Assembly: GCA_035582835.1 (NCBI GenBank)
Contig: JAYKAV010001798.1
Span: 255,110-319,109, forward strand
Direction of reading: 5' to 3'
DNA from: Phoebastria nigripes
Lineage: Eukaryota; Chordata; Aves; Procellariiformes; Diomedeidae
Length of the DNA: 64,000 bases
The notes beneath the pieces were generated by a model. It did not search any database. It worked only from the letters and a program-made list of their open reading frames with translations, and was not told where the DNA came from. The translations under genes were made by a program, and so were the position numbers. Of this stretch, positions 9,961 to 24,229 are shown piece by piece (within the stretch, counting starts at the first letter, position 1; each line of letters opens with the position of its first letter).

Positions 9961-12900
9961 AACAGAGGAGATGGTCCAATGCCAAATGCATATTTCTAAA
10001 CAGTCGGCACTATACAGCTGCACCGACGCTGCAGACTGCTTCAGGCTGGGGCTGTAACTGTCCCTGGACTATAACAGCACATAACTGGGTTTTGTCCTCT
10101 TCATTTTTGATTTGGATAAATTTCATGTTTGTTTTTCAAATCTCATTCCCTATGTTAAAACAAAAGTATGCTTCAAAGTAAAAAAAAAAAAACACCACAA
10201 ACACTTGAAAGCTAGGTTTATAATTGCTCATACAAACTTACTGTGGTTCACTTTTATATATATTGCAGTAATCACACAGACCTTTAAAAACACATTCTGT
10301 AACACTCATTCAGCTTGACTTTCAACTTGAATGCCATTATTTAAACAGTTTTTGTATAAAATACAAAAATAATGCTCAAGTATTGGATCAAATGCAAAAA
10401 TCATCCAGCTAGTGGGAGGCATAGAAAGCATTCCCTTTTCACACAAATATATGTACATATATATTATATTATTGATATACATCAGGCTCACAAAATCTTT
10501 TGATATCATAGAAAACTAGAAGAAATAAACTCAATGTTCCACTGAATGTAGGGCAAAAAGATGCTATGAGAAAAGGCTTCTTGATTATCATAACGGTACC
10601 TATTATTATAATGACTTACAAGAATGGCGAGATCCCATTTTGTGTAATACTATGGTAAATTTTCATATGCTCAAATATTAGACAAAAACACTGTATAAGT
10701 AGTCATGGAAAAAAAACATTCAAGCACTTTTGCAGTATAACAGCTATTATTTGCAACATCTTAAATTCAAATGCTTCTAATTATTTCAAATTTTTTAAAA
10801 TTGAAAAAAGCCTCAAAATATCTAGGGTTTGATTACAGCTGAACACAAATGGTAATGTGACATAAATAAGATACAGCAATATTTTTCCAGTGAATAAATG
10901 TCCACCTATTCCCAGGCCAAAAATTTGGCCAAACACCCTTCTGAAGGTTCTGAGAATAGCCATTCGACTTAGTAGTCCATCTCCAGAAAGAAACACCATC
11001 ACAGACATAACAGTCTATTCTCATGGGCTTCTTTTTCAAATCTAAAGCAATAATCTAGTTTCACCCAAATACTAATGCTCACTTTTTTTATCCATCAGCA
11101 ATGGACTTTTTTGACATTACTTCTGGAAAACAACAACAACAAAAAAAACCCTACATATCCTACTTTTGCATTCCTGCATAGTGATTTAATTTTATATGGA
11201 TGGCCTATATTTGTGATCACTTGATCAACATGAAAGAGAACCATGAAAAGGGAGGACAGAATTAATGTCATTGATATTTAAGGCCTACGTTTTCCACACA
11301 GGATTTATCAGTTTGTTAGTCAAGCCATGGAGAGAACTTGTAGGAGCTTGAGAGACATCCAAACTATAATTTCCATCAAGCAATTCAGCCAAATGAGGAA
11401 GTTCAGCTGAAAGTCAACTCATCGCAAAAACACTACAGGTTGCTTTAACAAAACATTTCAATTTATCAAACTTAAAGCTTTAAAGGAGCTGTGTTTTTCA
11501 ACAAGAATAAAAAAAGAATAAAATATTTCTACCCAGTCCTAAGTTGTACATTGCTGTCAATCTCTTGTCTTCCAAAAATGACAGCTATAAATTTTACATT
11601 CTCAGACCTACTCACATCTGCTNATCAATGTGTCATTATGAAGGAATTTAAGGTAGCATACCTTGCATCCTGAGGACAAACACAAAATATGATATATGAA
11701 GACTTAAGCTGAAGTATAAGTGACCCAACTACTGTTAATCATATTTTTGGATCTCTTTCTTTTGTACCTCTGAGTATAATACCAGCACTTACGGCTGAAA
11801 ACGAGATTCATTCAAATGCAGATTCATATGTAATGCTACTGGAAAAAAGCTGAAGNGTGTATATAGTTTACCTTCATGATCTGTTGCATGGATTACGCGT
11901 TATTTGTTCCATTAAAAAGTTATTTGCATGCCCAAGTCCTTACGGAATCCTCACCTAAGTAAGTAATGTGAAAAACCTCCTTCACACTAACTTTAAAGAG
12001 CATTTGAAAACTGAGACCTATGTCAATACCAAGCTGAAAAAAAGTCTCTGAAATGAGAGGATGTTGGGCACTTCTATTTGGCCTCTGGGAGGACAAGTGT
12101 ATTGGTTGCACAGGCTTAAGGCTGACACATCATATCATGCCCACAAATAAAATAGGTCTGAGATAATGCGGACAGCTAAATAAATATCAGCTTACATAAG
12201 CAGGATACACTTTCCACTTTATAAGTTACAGATTAGCTGTTACATATATGATTGCAATATTAAAGCCATTTTTACATTATGCAAAGTATAAGTATGAAAT
12301 AAGAAAAAAATATTAATATTGGTCTCTGTAACAAAAATATAAGCTAATGAATAAATACTTTTTCCAAGAGAAAAAATAGCAGGACAAACAGCTTTAAAAG
12401 AAGTCATCAAAAAACACGAGTTCTAATAATTACATCATACGGATCAACTTATTAAAATCACTTTCTAGCCCAAACAAGGTAACTTCAACACATACACAAA
12501 ACTGGTATATTTCGAAAAACTGTCATTGGCACTTTGACTATCTCCTCTATGTAAACTGTCACAGCAGATTAGTCAGCATGCCCTCGCTAACCTACCCAGG
12601 ACATGACCTGCAACATCCACAAGCTGTCCTCTGGCTTAGGTTTTCAAACAAAGGACTAAAGGAGTACATTTTAACAAGAAGGCTAGAGCCTTAAGTGGAT
12701 ATTTAAATAAGTACTACTGTACTAACAATTGAAAACTCTAAATGGGTAGCGATGGTAATTTTTAAGGACAGATAACTGAATTGTACCGAGAACTGTAGTT
12801 AGGTCCATCATTTCTCATCAGACACTTCTACCATCAAGACTACAATGGCTTAGGCAACTAAGAATCACTTCATTTCTAGAAGCTCAGATCTGGGTAATTT

Positions 12901-15900
12901 TAGAAGATGTGATAGGTTTTTGGGTTGTAAAGCTATTTTTAATAACAGCCAAAGCATTATTAATCTTATGTTCTAATGCTTTTTATTTAGAAAACAATCC
13001 CTGCAAATCACTGGTGTATGTTTTTGTTTGTTTCTGACACAGCAAAGTAACTTCCAAACCCTGACAGTGATTGCCCAATTAAAGCTTCCTGATGATTTGA
13101 TTGTTATTAATTCAATGTTAGACTAAATCTGCCTGGTTAGGAGTGAAGGCCTTCCTCTTGTAAATCAGGGCCTCACCAACTGCAGCAGGGCTCCCTGTGG
13201 GAACACAACGTGCTCACATGGACTGCACTGCAACCTTGTCAATGCTCTGAACTGCCACACGAAGCAGGGGAGAAGGGAGGAGAAATCAATTTTTTTTGAA
13301 TGTGTGGCACCAATTAATGGGATTAATAGCACTACCAGGCACTGAGGCAGCACAAAGAAAGAAGAGTATCAGAAGGACCGTAATGAGCTCAGGGCCTTGC
13401 TGTGAAAACTCCTAAACTATGCGAAGACTGTAAGAGCCAGAGGGGTTTGCAGTCTCTGTGCAGATAAACAAGACAGACAAAGGAAGGGGAAACACAAGCA
13501 CAGAATAATACATGATAATGAAGCGGGACAGCAGTACCTGAAGTAGGAACAGCAGCCAGATAAGTGGCTACCATTTCAGTACCCTAACTACTGTATATTT
13601 TATTTCCTCTCCTGACTTCTTAACTTTTTCTTCAGTATTTAAGTGTTAAGTGGATCTTCATTTTGGCCAACTTCATTCTTCTAACCTTTTTTCTATTATC
13701 ATAGGGAAACACAGAATAAAATAAATTCTCTTGAGTTTCTTATTTACCTTTGTTCCTTTTTCTCCCCTGCTATCTTTTTCTTTCAGGTATTCCTCCTTCA
13801 CAGGATAAGAAATCGAGATTAAATCTGTGAGTCTAGCAATTTAGTCTTCTCTTTGTGTATCCCTTCTTTGCTCCATATTGGTAAGCCTCCATTCAGCCTT
13901 CATCTCCAAATAGCTTCACTATCTTACACTTTGTGTTAGACTACAGGCATTATTATCTACTGGCATTATTCTGAACCAGGCCACACTTAGGAGGAGCTCT
14001 GAAACACCTGTTTTGTTTTGTTTTTTTTTCTGGGGGCTCTACATCATGCAAAAGGATGTGTCTTAAAAAGATGCTCAGTGAGTGAGTTGCAGCCTGCCAT
14101 CTCTCCAGGGTTAACCCTGTGCAGAGTTCGTCCTGAGCACAGTTATGGGTGGTGTTTCATGATGGCACACCCAGAGGAATTTCTGCATCTGCAAACCTTG
14201 GTTTTGTCCTCAGCTTGTGTTTCCCTGGACATCTCTGCTTTGTCCTGATTAGGCAGGATGGACAAGATTCTTCAGAAAACTTAGGAAGATGAATACCCAG
14301 GTCACATTGGGTGTATTAAGCGTGTCATGCCCAACTGGCCTGGACATGTGCAGTTAATACAATGTGTCTGAACATGAATATACAGCACCTACCACATTTA
14401 TGCAGGCTCTCTGTCCAGTGCACGTGGGATTCTCAGGTGTGTCCCAATTCTTCAGAGCGACTATATGCATTGCATAGCGCGCACGCGCGCACATGCACAC
14501 ACACATTTCAGTCTGAGAAATCCCAGTAAACTCACTAATCTTATCCTGTGTCTCTCTTTTCTTCTCCTTCAAATGAAACTATAGCCTTACTCATACCCGT
14601 GCCCCCCCCAATTCCATCTCTACAAAACTATCACAGAATACGCCTCAAGATTTTTTTCTTCCTAACTGCCCTATCCATAATTGCTTCCACAGGTTCTCTC
14701 CTAAGATCATCTATAGGTGAAACTACCCTTCCTTTTCAGTTCTATGAACCATCTCCCAAGTCTCCAGAAGAGACAGCTTCCACTTATTTAGGCTTCTAGG
14801 ACGAATTCTGCTATCAACAATATAGAGCAGCTTTTCTGCATTAGTGCACCAAAAGAAACACAGAACTTATCATTCAGAATTCCTTTCTTTGAGATAGATA
14901 CCTGACCAGAGGAATCCTTCACAATCATCAGTTTACCTCTCCACTCATACAAATGTCAGCAGAAACACAATGCCTATCAAACTGGAGTGTAATACAATCT
15001 TGATGAAGGAGTCTGTGGCACAGCAGCCAGTGTTAACAGTAGTGCTAAGGACACCTTTAACTCCCTGGCAAATCTATACCCAAGCAGTATTGCCAAGATC
15101 AACTACTAGAAGTATGAGTCAGACACTGCAAAACATGCACATTTCTTTAGATGATAAGAAGTTATATTTTCTTGTATTTGTCCTGTATTTCTCACCCTTC
15201 AGTCATACTCTCAGCAACAACAAGCACTAGAACCTTTCTTTAAAAAAAGAAAGTACAGATCCCAGTTAACCATTTGACTGTAGGGACTGAGGTTATAAGA
15301 AAAAAAAAAGGAGAAGAGAAAGAATGCGTGGGCAATGTAGCATTAATCTTTGTCATCCCATCCCCTTCCATTTCCTATCCATTCTCACTTTCATGCTCAG
15401 TGTATTCATATGGTCCATTTCCTCCTAATTCATTAGGCCATCCTCCCTAATTATTCAATTCCCTCTTCTGCTCCTTCACAGAAGTGACTGAGCTGGGCTC
15501 CATGACATTCTCCTGACCTATGGGGAACTGCACCTTTAAAAGGCAAGATCCATATGAAGCTAACTTAAGCACACAAGCTCCTCGTATACAGGGCTGAGCA
15601 GTTAGAACTCATGGAGTGATTTGGAGATCACGTGTACCCATCTAGCAGCTTGCTACTGGAGAAAAAGGCAGCTGTGCTCCTCTCCTTCCCCTCACCCTCT
15701 GGCCACCTACATTTTCTCTCCTGAGTCAATGCCGTACTCCTCATCAGACCACATGGTGACCCACCCAGCTAAACCAACTGAACACTTTTCACTTCTTTAC
15801 AGACTTCCTTTTCTTCTATTTCATCTTCCCAAACTGGGTAACTGCAGTATGAGACAACCGCCAGTTCTGGAACAAGAACAGCAGGAATGGGCAGCCAGCA

Positions 15901-18900
15901 ATGAAGATGAACAGGACCTGCAGCAACTGGCTATTAGATCAGCCTCACAACCTGCAGTTCTGAGTACTAAACCACCAGAGTGTCTGGAGTAAAACAAGCT
16001 ATGAGAGAAGGAATGATTCAATTAAAAAAGCTTCAACACAGCTGAAAGACCCAAGCTCTCACGATTCCTAGCCCAGAAAACAGCTCCTCCAGAAGCCAAC
16101 AAAAGAGCTTGATAAGCATATTGTTCCAGCTACTATAGAGAAATCTGGTGCATGAATAGAGTGATTTTACTCATTGAATATTGCAGGGAGCTGGCAACAT
16201 GAGAAGAGAGAAAGAATGCTTCATGTAAATACACAAGAAGGTAACAATTTCCACTCTCCGTATGGACAGAAATTTTATAAGAGGTGGCAAATGTAAAATA
16301 GCCTTCTATTTATCATGCATGGGTGAGTTCACACGCATTCTTCATTTTGTATGGGCATTTCCCATAATTGTAACACATTTCCTTACAGTGCTATGTAAAG
16401 TTATGTTCAAAACTGAGGCGTTTCACTGGAAACTCTATGTTTAATGCAAAGACAATACTTGAATTTTATGTGACTAGGGAAAGAAAACTGCCCAAAACAA
16501 CAGAAGAGCAAAACCAGAGCGGCATCATGACTTCAGCCTAACGACTCTGCCTGAACACTTTTGGATGGAACTAAAAATAGGTATTCAGTGAAACTGAGTA
16601 GCCAAAGGAGAAATTAACACAGTATGGCATATGGTACCTGACATAAAAGTTAAGGTCATCAAAAATGTGTCTGTTGCAAGCTTTTTAAAAGGATATTACC
16701 CTCTATACTGAGAGGAGCTATGGATTTTGGGTTGTCTTGGCAAAGGCATAGGTGTGCATTTCAAGTGATCATGCTCTTTTCCTACATCCTAGAATTAAAC
16801 TCATGAATCCTTGTTCCTCCTATCAAATGAGTGCGGCTTTTCATCACCTTCAGTAATGTCAGAAACAGCACACTGCCTTAGTCAGGAGGGCAACAGTTTC
16901 CTAACAATTCTATTTGAAAAAGATTTTGCTTTCATCTGGGTTTTAACTGTTTCTCATGGTTTCAGGTGGAGAAGCATCTTCTCTTAACACAGAAGATACC
17001 TCTCTCTCATACTTCACAGCTAGGAGAATAAGAAAGTGTGCATCTCTGCAAGGGGGATTATACAGAATACAGTCAATAACACCTCATTTTTATCTGGATA
17101 TTACAGACATTAAGGGGTTTGGGTAGTCTTTGTTGCAAAAGTTGGTGAACATAAAAATGCCTGAAGCTACCTCTCAAGTCCAGAGGTAACAAAGTATCTC
17201 CATTACCCCTCACTCATACAAAAGCACACATGCTTTCCCAAAAAAAAAAGAAATATCACAAGAGAAAAAAAAAAAAAAATCACTAGACAAATTAAAATGA
17301 GAAATTATCGGTCCCCACCTCTTTATTTACATAAACAAGACAGAAAATGGAAAGTACCAAGTGGGAAGAAAAGATATTGAAAAAAGGAAAAGAGTATTGA
17401 TTAGACCTTCAAAATTAGAGGCAAACTGTCAAGGAACATGATGTTAAAATGCTCTTACAAATTATGTTTCTAACTCAATTTTTTAACACTTCCGTTTATA
17501 AAGTAACACTTTTAAAAGAAGCAAGCACTAATAACAGGTGTCTTTCCAGGTGTGTCTTTTTAGTCAATGCCAAGATAAAGAAGCTAACTAAGAAACCCAC
17601 TTGCTCCAGAAGAGTAAAGAAGCACATCACACATGGCAGAAATGCCAGTCAAGGTACTAGCTGCCCCCTTCCCTCTCAGAAGCTCCAAAACTACCAGAAG
17701 GCTGAAACTGTGCTGACTCTGGGGTACGAATAGCATCTAGCCCACTTGGAAAAGCATAAATCAGTAACAGCAAAGAACACATTACAAAAAATTAAAGACT
17801 GAGTTAAAGCCATTAAAGTTTTTCATTTAATGTTTGACATTTACATTTGTCCTTTGTACCAAAAGATTGGATTACTCAAAAGAAACAAAAGAGTTGAAGA
17901 GCTTACTTCAGGTTTAATTACCACCATGCATTAAATACCATCCAAAACTTGGAAGAGACTTCATAATGTGACAAAATGCAAAGAAAAAAGAGCAGTAGTA
18001 ATGGGCTTATTTTGATCCTGACTGATTCATTACTAGAGGGGTTGCCAGACAAAAATTCAAAATCATCATTGTCCCAGTGCATGTCCTAGAGCATTAGACT
18101 CATGGCATTTTACTTTATTTTAAACAGGAACATCTGCTAGCTCTAGACCTTAGCATTGAGCAGCCAGGCTCTGGTGAGAGCAACTCAATTGAGAACTACC
18201 TCTCATTTTCCCAGCTATTTTTTATGGCAAGCTAGTTATGCCTTCTGCTCCCCCTCTCAAGAAACAAAGCAATTGTCATTTTGAGAGTTTAAAAACATTA
18301 AAAGTTAATGTAACAAAAGGAAGTTATTATGATTCTTTCATTTTATCATTGCGTATTTTAGATACAATTCTTCAAATTTAATTCTTACTATTAGACAAAG
18401 AACATAACTTTGATTTTTATTTCTTTGTGTGTCTTGTGCCCAGAAGGAATTTTTTTTAAAAAAGCAATTAAGAAAGCCCACATTTCCCTTTCAGGAAAGT
18501 AATGTTTTTGCCACTGTGTAAACAAGGTTTATGTGATTATCATCTATGTTTGTGACTACACAAATGCATACCTGTATCTGTGATCTCTTTCAGTGTCTCT
18601 TTCCAATATTTGTTTAAACCTTCGACTAATTTCAGACAAATTCCCAGAGGAGTAGACATCACAAAAATGCAAGTTCTTTCAAATGTTGAGAGATTAACTA
18701 GTCAGGTAGCAAGACCAAAACATGTGATTTTCCTCATTCAGGAACAACCTCTTTTCTTAAACCCAGATTCCACAGGAGAGAATTATGTATGCCTCATCTA
18801 CAGGGAAATTTCTGACAACTTTTGCATCTTGTTGGTCACCACAAAACCCAAGCAAAAAGTGTAAAGCCATTGCTCACGGAACTGTTTGTTAATGGAAAAG

Positions 18901-18940
18901 GGTCTGTCTATAGTTTTAAATAGGGTTTTTCACTTGTTTT
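9961..18940. other. Intronic AT-rich DNA
   Basis: No identified gene. It contains A runs (about 10180-10192, 17235-17249, 17264-17279), an alternating CG/CA stretch at 14477-14508, and single Ns near 11623 and 11856. A plus-strand frame at 15621-15992 (87 codons from its first ATG) has a Gln/Glu-rich tail (EQEQQEWAASNEDEQDLQQL) but no recognisable homology. Confidence 0.5.
14477..14508 (+). repeat. Alternating purine-pyrimidine tract
   Basis: An unbroken run of CG, CA and TG steps (GCGCGCACGCGCGCACATGC then CACACACA). It is simple sequence with the composition associated with Z-DNA. Confidence 0.6.
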
Positions 18941-18945
18941 GCCTT
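18941..18945. repeat. Target-site duplication, left copy (GCCTT)
   Basis: GCCTT directly precedes the LTR and is repeated exactly at 19481-19485 after it. A 5-bp duplication fits ERVL/ERVK-type integration and confirms the LTR borders. Confidence 0.8.
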
Positions 18946-19105
18946 TGTTGTGGTTGAACCCAGCAGCCAGCCAAACACCACACAGCCGCTCACTCACTCC
19001 CCCCTCCCCTCAGTGGGATGGGGGACAGAATTGGGAAAAAAAAGTAAAATTCATGGATTGAGATAAAGACAGTTTAATAAAACAGAAAAGGAAGGGAAAA
19101 TAATG

Positions 19106-19136
<31 letters not shown>

Positions 19137-19480
19137 TAGAATATACAAAATGAGTGATGCACAATGCAATTGCTCACCATCCGCTGAGCGATACCCAAGC
19201 AGCGATCGCTACTTCCTGGACCACGCCTCCTATTTATATATTGAGCATGACATCATATAGAATGGAATACCCCATTGGCCAGTTGGGCTAGCTGTCCTGG
19301 CTATGCTCCCTCCCGGCTTCTTGTGCACCCGGCAGAGCATGGGAAGCTGAAAAGTCCTTGACTAGTAGACTACTTAGCAACAACTAAAAACGTCAGTGTG
19401 TTATCAACATTCTTCTCATACTAAATCCAAAACACAGCACGAGGAAGAAAATTAACTCTATCCCAGCCAAAACCAGGACA
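18946..19480 (-). mobile_element. Full-length solo LTR of a bird ERV (copy 2)
   Basis: A 535-bp LTR in minus orientation. On the minus strand it begins TGTCCTGGTTTTGGCTGGGA and ends CCACAACA, giving the TG..CA termini. A TATA box (TATATAAATA, 19240-19231) and an ATTAAA polyadenylation signal (plus-strand TTTAAT, 19073-19078) mark U3 and R. A TAA microsatellite lies between them. It is flanked by the 5-bp duplication GCCTT and has no internal retroviral sequence, so it is a solo LTR formed by recombination between the two LTRs of a provirus. The family is a very common bird LTR; ERVL or ERVK assignment needs a library comparison. Confidence 0.9.
19101..19137 (+). repeat. (TAA)n microsatellite inside LTR copy 2
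   Basis: About eleven TAA units with two TGA variants. The matching (ATT)n tract in LTR copy 3 shows that the array belongs to the LTR family and was not gained independently. Confidence 0.9.
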
Positions 19481-19485
19481 GCCTT
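19481..19485. repeat. Target-site duplication, right copy (GCCTT)
   Basis: Exact match to 18941-18945 on the other side of the LTR. Confidence 0.8.
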
Positions 19486-22400
19486 AAAGACAACTTTACC
19501 AAGGCAACTATCAGAATGCACAGTGAATTCTCTGAAAAGCAAAGAACATCTCCGCACCATTTTTTTCCGTTTGACTTTCATTCCTCTTAAGTAGGTCTTT
19601 TACTTCAGTACACATCAAGGCTACCACAAAGTCCTACTGTAGCAGGCAACAAAAAAAAAAAATCAGAACTTATGATTCCCTACCCCCCACTGTGTAACAC
19701 TGCGGCATTTCCAGATCACTGCTGGTTTCCACGCATCCTTTGAAAAACAGCTAATATTGGCTCCTCTGAAAGAGGTACGGCCAGGCTGAAACAATGTCAC
19801 TAGGTAATCAGTTAGTACCTAAAATGATGTTCATGATGTCTAAGGACTGAAAAAGTTGGTCTTCCAAAGGCTCCATCTAGCTGCCTGAAATTAAATGCTT
19901 CTCTACGTAAATTCACATCATCCAGAATACAGACCCTTTCATGCTAGCAACAGAATCTAACCAATTAAGCATAACACCAAAATAAAATAAAAGATGATTT
20001 GAGCAAGCTCAAAAGAAAACAATTCTTTGAGAGCATCCCTATCATTCACATTGCAGATATTGCAGCTTAAAACGTAATTTGATACTGTGAGGAATCTTAA
20101 ACTGGTAAATAAGACACTCAAGTTGACTGTGTCTACATTTTGTATTTAAGAATTGAGGGCAAACATTGCTTCAGAAGTTGGTCCAAACTCCAAAATTCAT
20201 TCCCAAACTTTGACTAACTCAGTCACAAGGTGCACTATAAATACTGTTAGTCACCAAATAGGTGCATTAGGATGTGTTAAGGTTTAAGTCAGAAACATAG
20301 TTATTTTATTTAAATTAAATAATGGAAGCCAGTGCATAATATACACCAAAATGCCATCTCATTTAGGGAAAAAACCACTGTAAATTAAAAAAAAAAAAAT
20401 TAGTTTCCTATTATATTTGCTTCAGGAATTTTGTCTGCTAAAAGAAAACAAAGTAAGTGTGGTAATATGAACAGAGACTCTCTGTTGTTCAAAATAAAAA
20501 TTGTAGTTCTAAACCCACATTACTTTGAGAAAAACTTAGGTAACCAGGGGTTTGGTATGTTTATTTTGAGAAGAGTTATTTTGGCTTTTTATAACTCAAA
20601 GAAATTACAGTCTTCTGGTTTGCATAACAACAATGTACCTGCTGGATGCTTTTTAGCTGCAGTTGTATAAATAAGAATATTCCAAAACACTAAATTTGTC
20701 TCGGAGCTCTTGAAGATTTATTGCAATCTGTTCTTAAGAGTGCTGATCCAGCTTTCAAGTTCACAGAAACTGTCAGGTTGCCCAAATGAGAACACAACTG
20801 GATGCTGAAGAGCTACAGTCATACAGAAGTCTAGATGTACAGATACTTACAGGCAGCAGGATTATTCACTGAGATTATTAGCACACAAAAAGAATTTGTT
20901 GGATTGGTTGCTTGAAACGCAAGTGGGTCAACACTTCACTCAGACAGAAATGAGTGGGTGCTGATTCTGAATACTCTGTCCCAGCCAACTTTAGGCACAC
21001 ACCTCCTGTTCACATTTTAGAAAGATGGAAAAAAACAACAGTGAAGATTCATCGCAGAAATAATTCATATTTAGAATTCTTGCTACATTCCAAGTTAAAT
21101 GTAAAAAAAAAAAAAAAAGCTAAAAAAAAATCAGGTAGTGCTATGCTACGTTACCACAAAAATCCCAGAAAAGAGGCGTTTCTAAAAGGCATTCCTCAAA
21201 TCCAAACTAGGTGTCTTACCACAGTATTCTCAGATGCCAATAATCTCTTACAGGAAGATGCCTAAGCTTTCAAAAGAAAAAGGAAAAAAAAAAAAAAAAA
21301 ACCCAAAACAAAACCACAACACACAAAACCAACACAGAACAGGATAAGCCAGCTCATGAAACCTGACAGAATTTAAGGGGTTAACTTAAGACCTTACTGC
21401 CAGCACTAACACCACCTGCATGGCCTGGGGCATTTAGAAGTTGACCTATAGGTTCACAGGAATTTTATCTGCAAAAACCTTAGGCAACTGTAAGATGAAA
21501 TGGCAGCGAAGTAACAATTTTGAAAAACCATGATTTTTGGACCTACAATCAACAGGGGGAAATGAGGCTGAACTAGCAAAGTTGTTTTGCAATCTGTCTT
21601 AAGTCTCAAAATTGACACAGTCTCAGATGTACGCACTAATTCCCACCCACCTTCCTTCCCACCTTTAAGCCATAAATAAGAATTTAACTCATAAAAATGT
21701 TTGGAATCAAATGAATCTGTGTATTACCATTCATAGCTGAATGGATAGGACTTCCTACTATCCGTTAACAGGTACTGGTAGTCAGTAGGAGACTGATGCC
21801 TGCTGAGTCAGCCTAAGCTCATTATTTCTTTCTCCAGAAGGTTACTCCTACCTTTCTTTATAGAGATGGAAACAACTTTTTAACGACGGGAGGGCCTACA
21901 GTCTTTCTGCATCTCACATGTCAGCACTTCGCTTGAACACTTCTCTTTTACACCAATTAGAAAGATAATTCAAGTGTCACACCATACAAAACTTCAGCAA
22001 AGAAATAAAACTGAACTCATCTGCATATGCAGCATGCGCTGAAGGTAAAAAAAAAAAAGATGAAGTCCAAAAGAACAGATGTTCTTAGGTAGATACTGCT
22101 GGTCAATGAAGTACAAAAAGCCCTAACAACAGTAACAGAAGGCCACAAATACAGGACAGAATGGAGAAAAGAGACAGTACCAGGATAACTGCAAGCAACT
22201 GAAACAGAATGACCAGCTAGCAACTAACAGCATCTACTGCTCTTGACTGTAATGCAGGGGAATCACACTTCATCATCAGGAAACCGCCGAGTGTTCCAGC
22301 CATCAGCTAACTGTGCCTATGTAATTGTCTAAGATATATGGTGTAAAGTCCTCTGATCACTGATCATTTATTATGCAAGTATGCAATGACCTGTTTATGC

Positions 22401-24229
22401 ATCACCATCCCTGCCTTCATGTCAAAAAGCCTGCATGTCCTCTCTCCACTTTCTTCTTTCCTGTGACTGCCCTCAATTACCCAAAATTATTTTACACACT
22501 CCCTAAAATGCTGGCTTGAAGCATATATTGAGCAATTATAGTCACAACCTGCTCAGCAAATAACACTGCAGAAAATTGAATCCAAGTCTACTCTGTTTTG
22601 ACTTGGTATTAGAAAATTAGTACTCACTGCAAAAAAAGATGGCTGTCATCCATGACAAGTGGTGATTAATTAGCATCAAAAACAGAAGTGGTGTAAGAAA
22701 ATGCTAGCTGTTCCTGAATGAAAGACGAAGCACAGGGCTCTCTTCTCAATGTGTCAGAACTTTTAGAGATGCGTTAGTGAACATAACTGACTGTGAACAC
22801 ATGGTATTCTTGATACACCACAATGCATGTATAATAGGAATACTAGTATAGAGTATAAGCTTCACCCTATGCGTAGTCTTTGATCAATTTCTGTCAACTT
22901 CAAATACATGTCTTCCCCTTACTAAGGACTACAAGATGAAGCACAGGTTGNAGATCTTCAAAAAGCTGTTGAGAACAAAAAATACATCACCAAAATAAAA
23001 TACATAAATAAATTTTAAATGGCTAATCAGGAAATGGAGGAGATAAGAATTATGATCCTCTTCCTCCCAGTGTTATGGATTAAAATAACTTTAAACAGCT
23101 GCATGAATGCTACAGCCCTATATCTTAAATCTGCTCCCTAGTATTCAGGTCTAAGTGGCTTTCACACAAAAATCTCTTCCTGGTATACAGGAGTGCACTA
23201 ACAACCTGTAGACAGCCTGCAAGGTTATGTGAAGAGCCTTCCACAGACTTCTTCTACCACAATGAAATTCCTACATTATAGTGATTAGTGAAATATTTAG
23301 TGATATATGGAACACTGTAACAAATACAACTTCTTCATTTATTCCTCCACTATTGATAACTAAAGCATCCTGCTATTTATACAAGAGAAATGAGCATCTT
23401 ACACTACTGAAAACTAGGTTAAAACACAGTGACTCAGAACAATGATGTCAAGTAGTTCGTTTGAATTTTAACATGTGAAACAATGGGTTAAGAAAAATTA
23501 GAAGAAAATGACAGCTGTCAAGGGCCTAACTCCTCAACAATCCTTAATTCCCATTGAAATATACAGGAGTCAGTTACGTATATAGCCCTAGCAACTGTGT
23601 TGATTGAACAGTCTTTTATTCAGAAATTGAACCGCACAAATGTTTCCGTTTCTATGAATTCTAGAACTAGAAAAATCACCTGCTGTTCCCTAATACCCAG
23701 TTACAGTTCCATCAAATGGGGTTTTATTTATTGCAAAATGAACATAGCACCTCTGACACTGAGCCAACATAATCTGTCACAACAGCCTCAGCCCATACAA
23801 AATATAAAAACTGACCCTTAGCGAACAGTTGTCTAACAAAATTTGAACCTTTCTTACGAGGGTTGGCAAATGCTACCCAAAACATACACTACACCAGAAT
23901 AAAAGAGATTTCATACCTAGTAAGCTTGATTGAGAACAAGTTAAATACTGAAAAAGGGAGACTTGTGTCTTGGGATAATACTGCCAAAGTATAATATATG
24001 TGCATTTAGATGTAAAAACCGTATGAGAAATAGGATGATAAAATGGTAATAATCACAATTGCTCTAGTACCCTTTTAAATTCTAAGTATTCATAGCTTAT
24101 GCACAGAAATAGTAAAATATGCACATCTGTGCATCTACAAATCCAAGCAAGTGCATCTTTGTAAGACCAAGGAAAATCTATGGCAAAAATACGGTTCCCA
24201 AGTGTATGACTGCAGATAAAAATTTCAGA
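19486..24229. other. Intronic AT-rich DNA
   Basis: No recognised gene or element. A runs occur near 19651-19662, 20390-20399, 21104-21119, 21284-21301 and 22047-22059. One unresolved base lies near 22951. Open frames are at most about 100 codons, are interrupted by low-complexity Lys runs, and look like chance. Confidence 0.6.

Noticed and set aside
19010..19198. Tyrosine-rich minus-strand frame
   Set aside because: It is the (TAA)n microsatellite of the LTR read on the minus strand.
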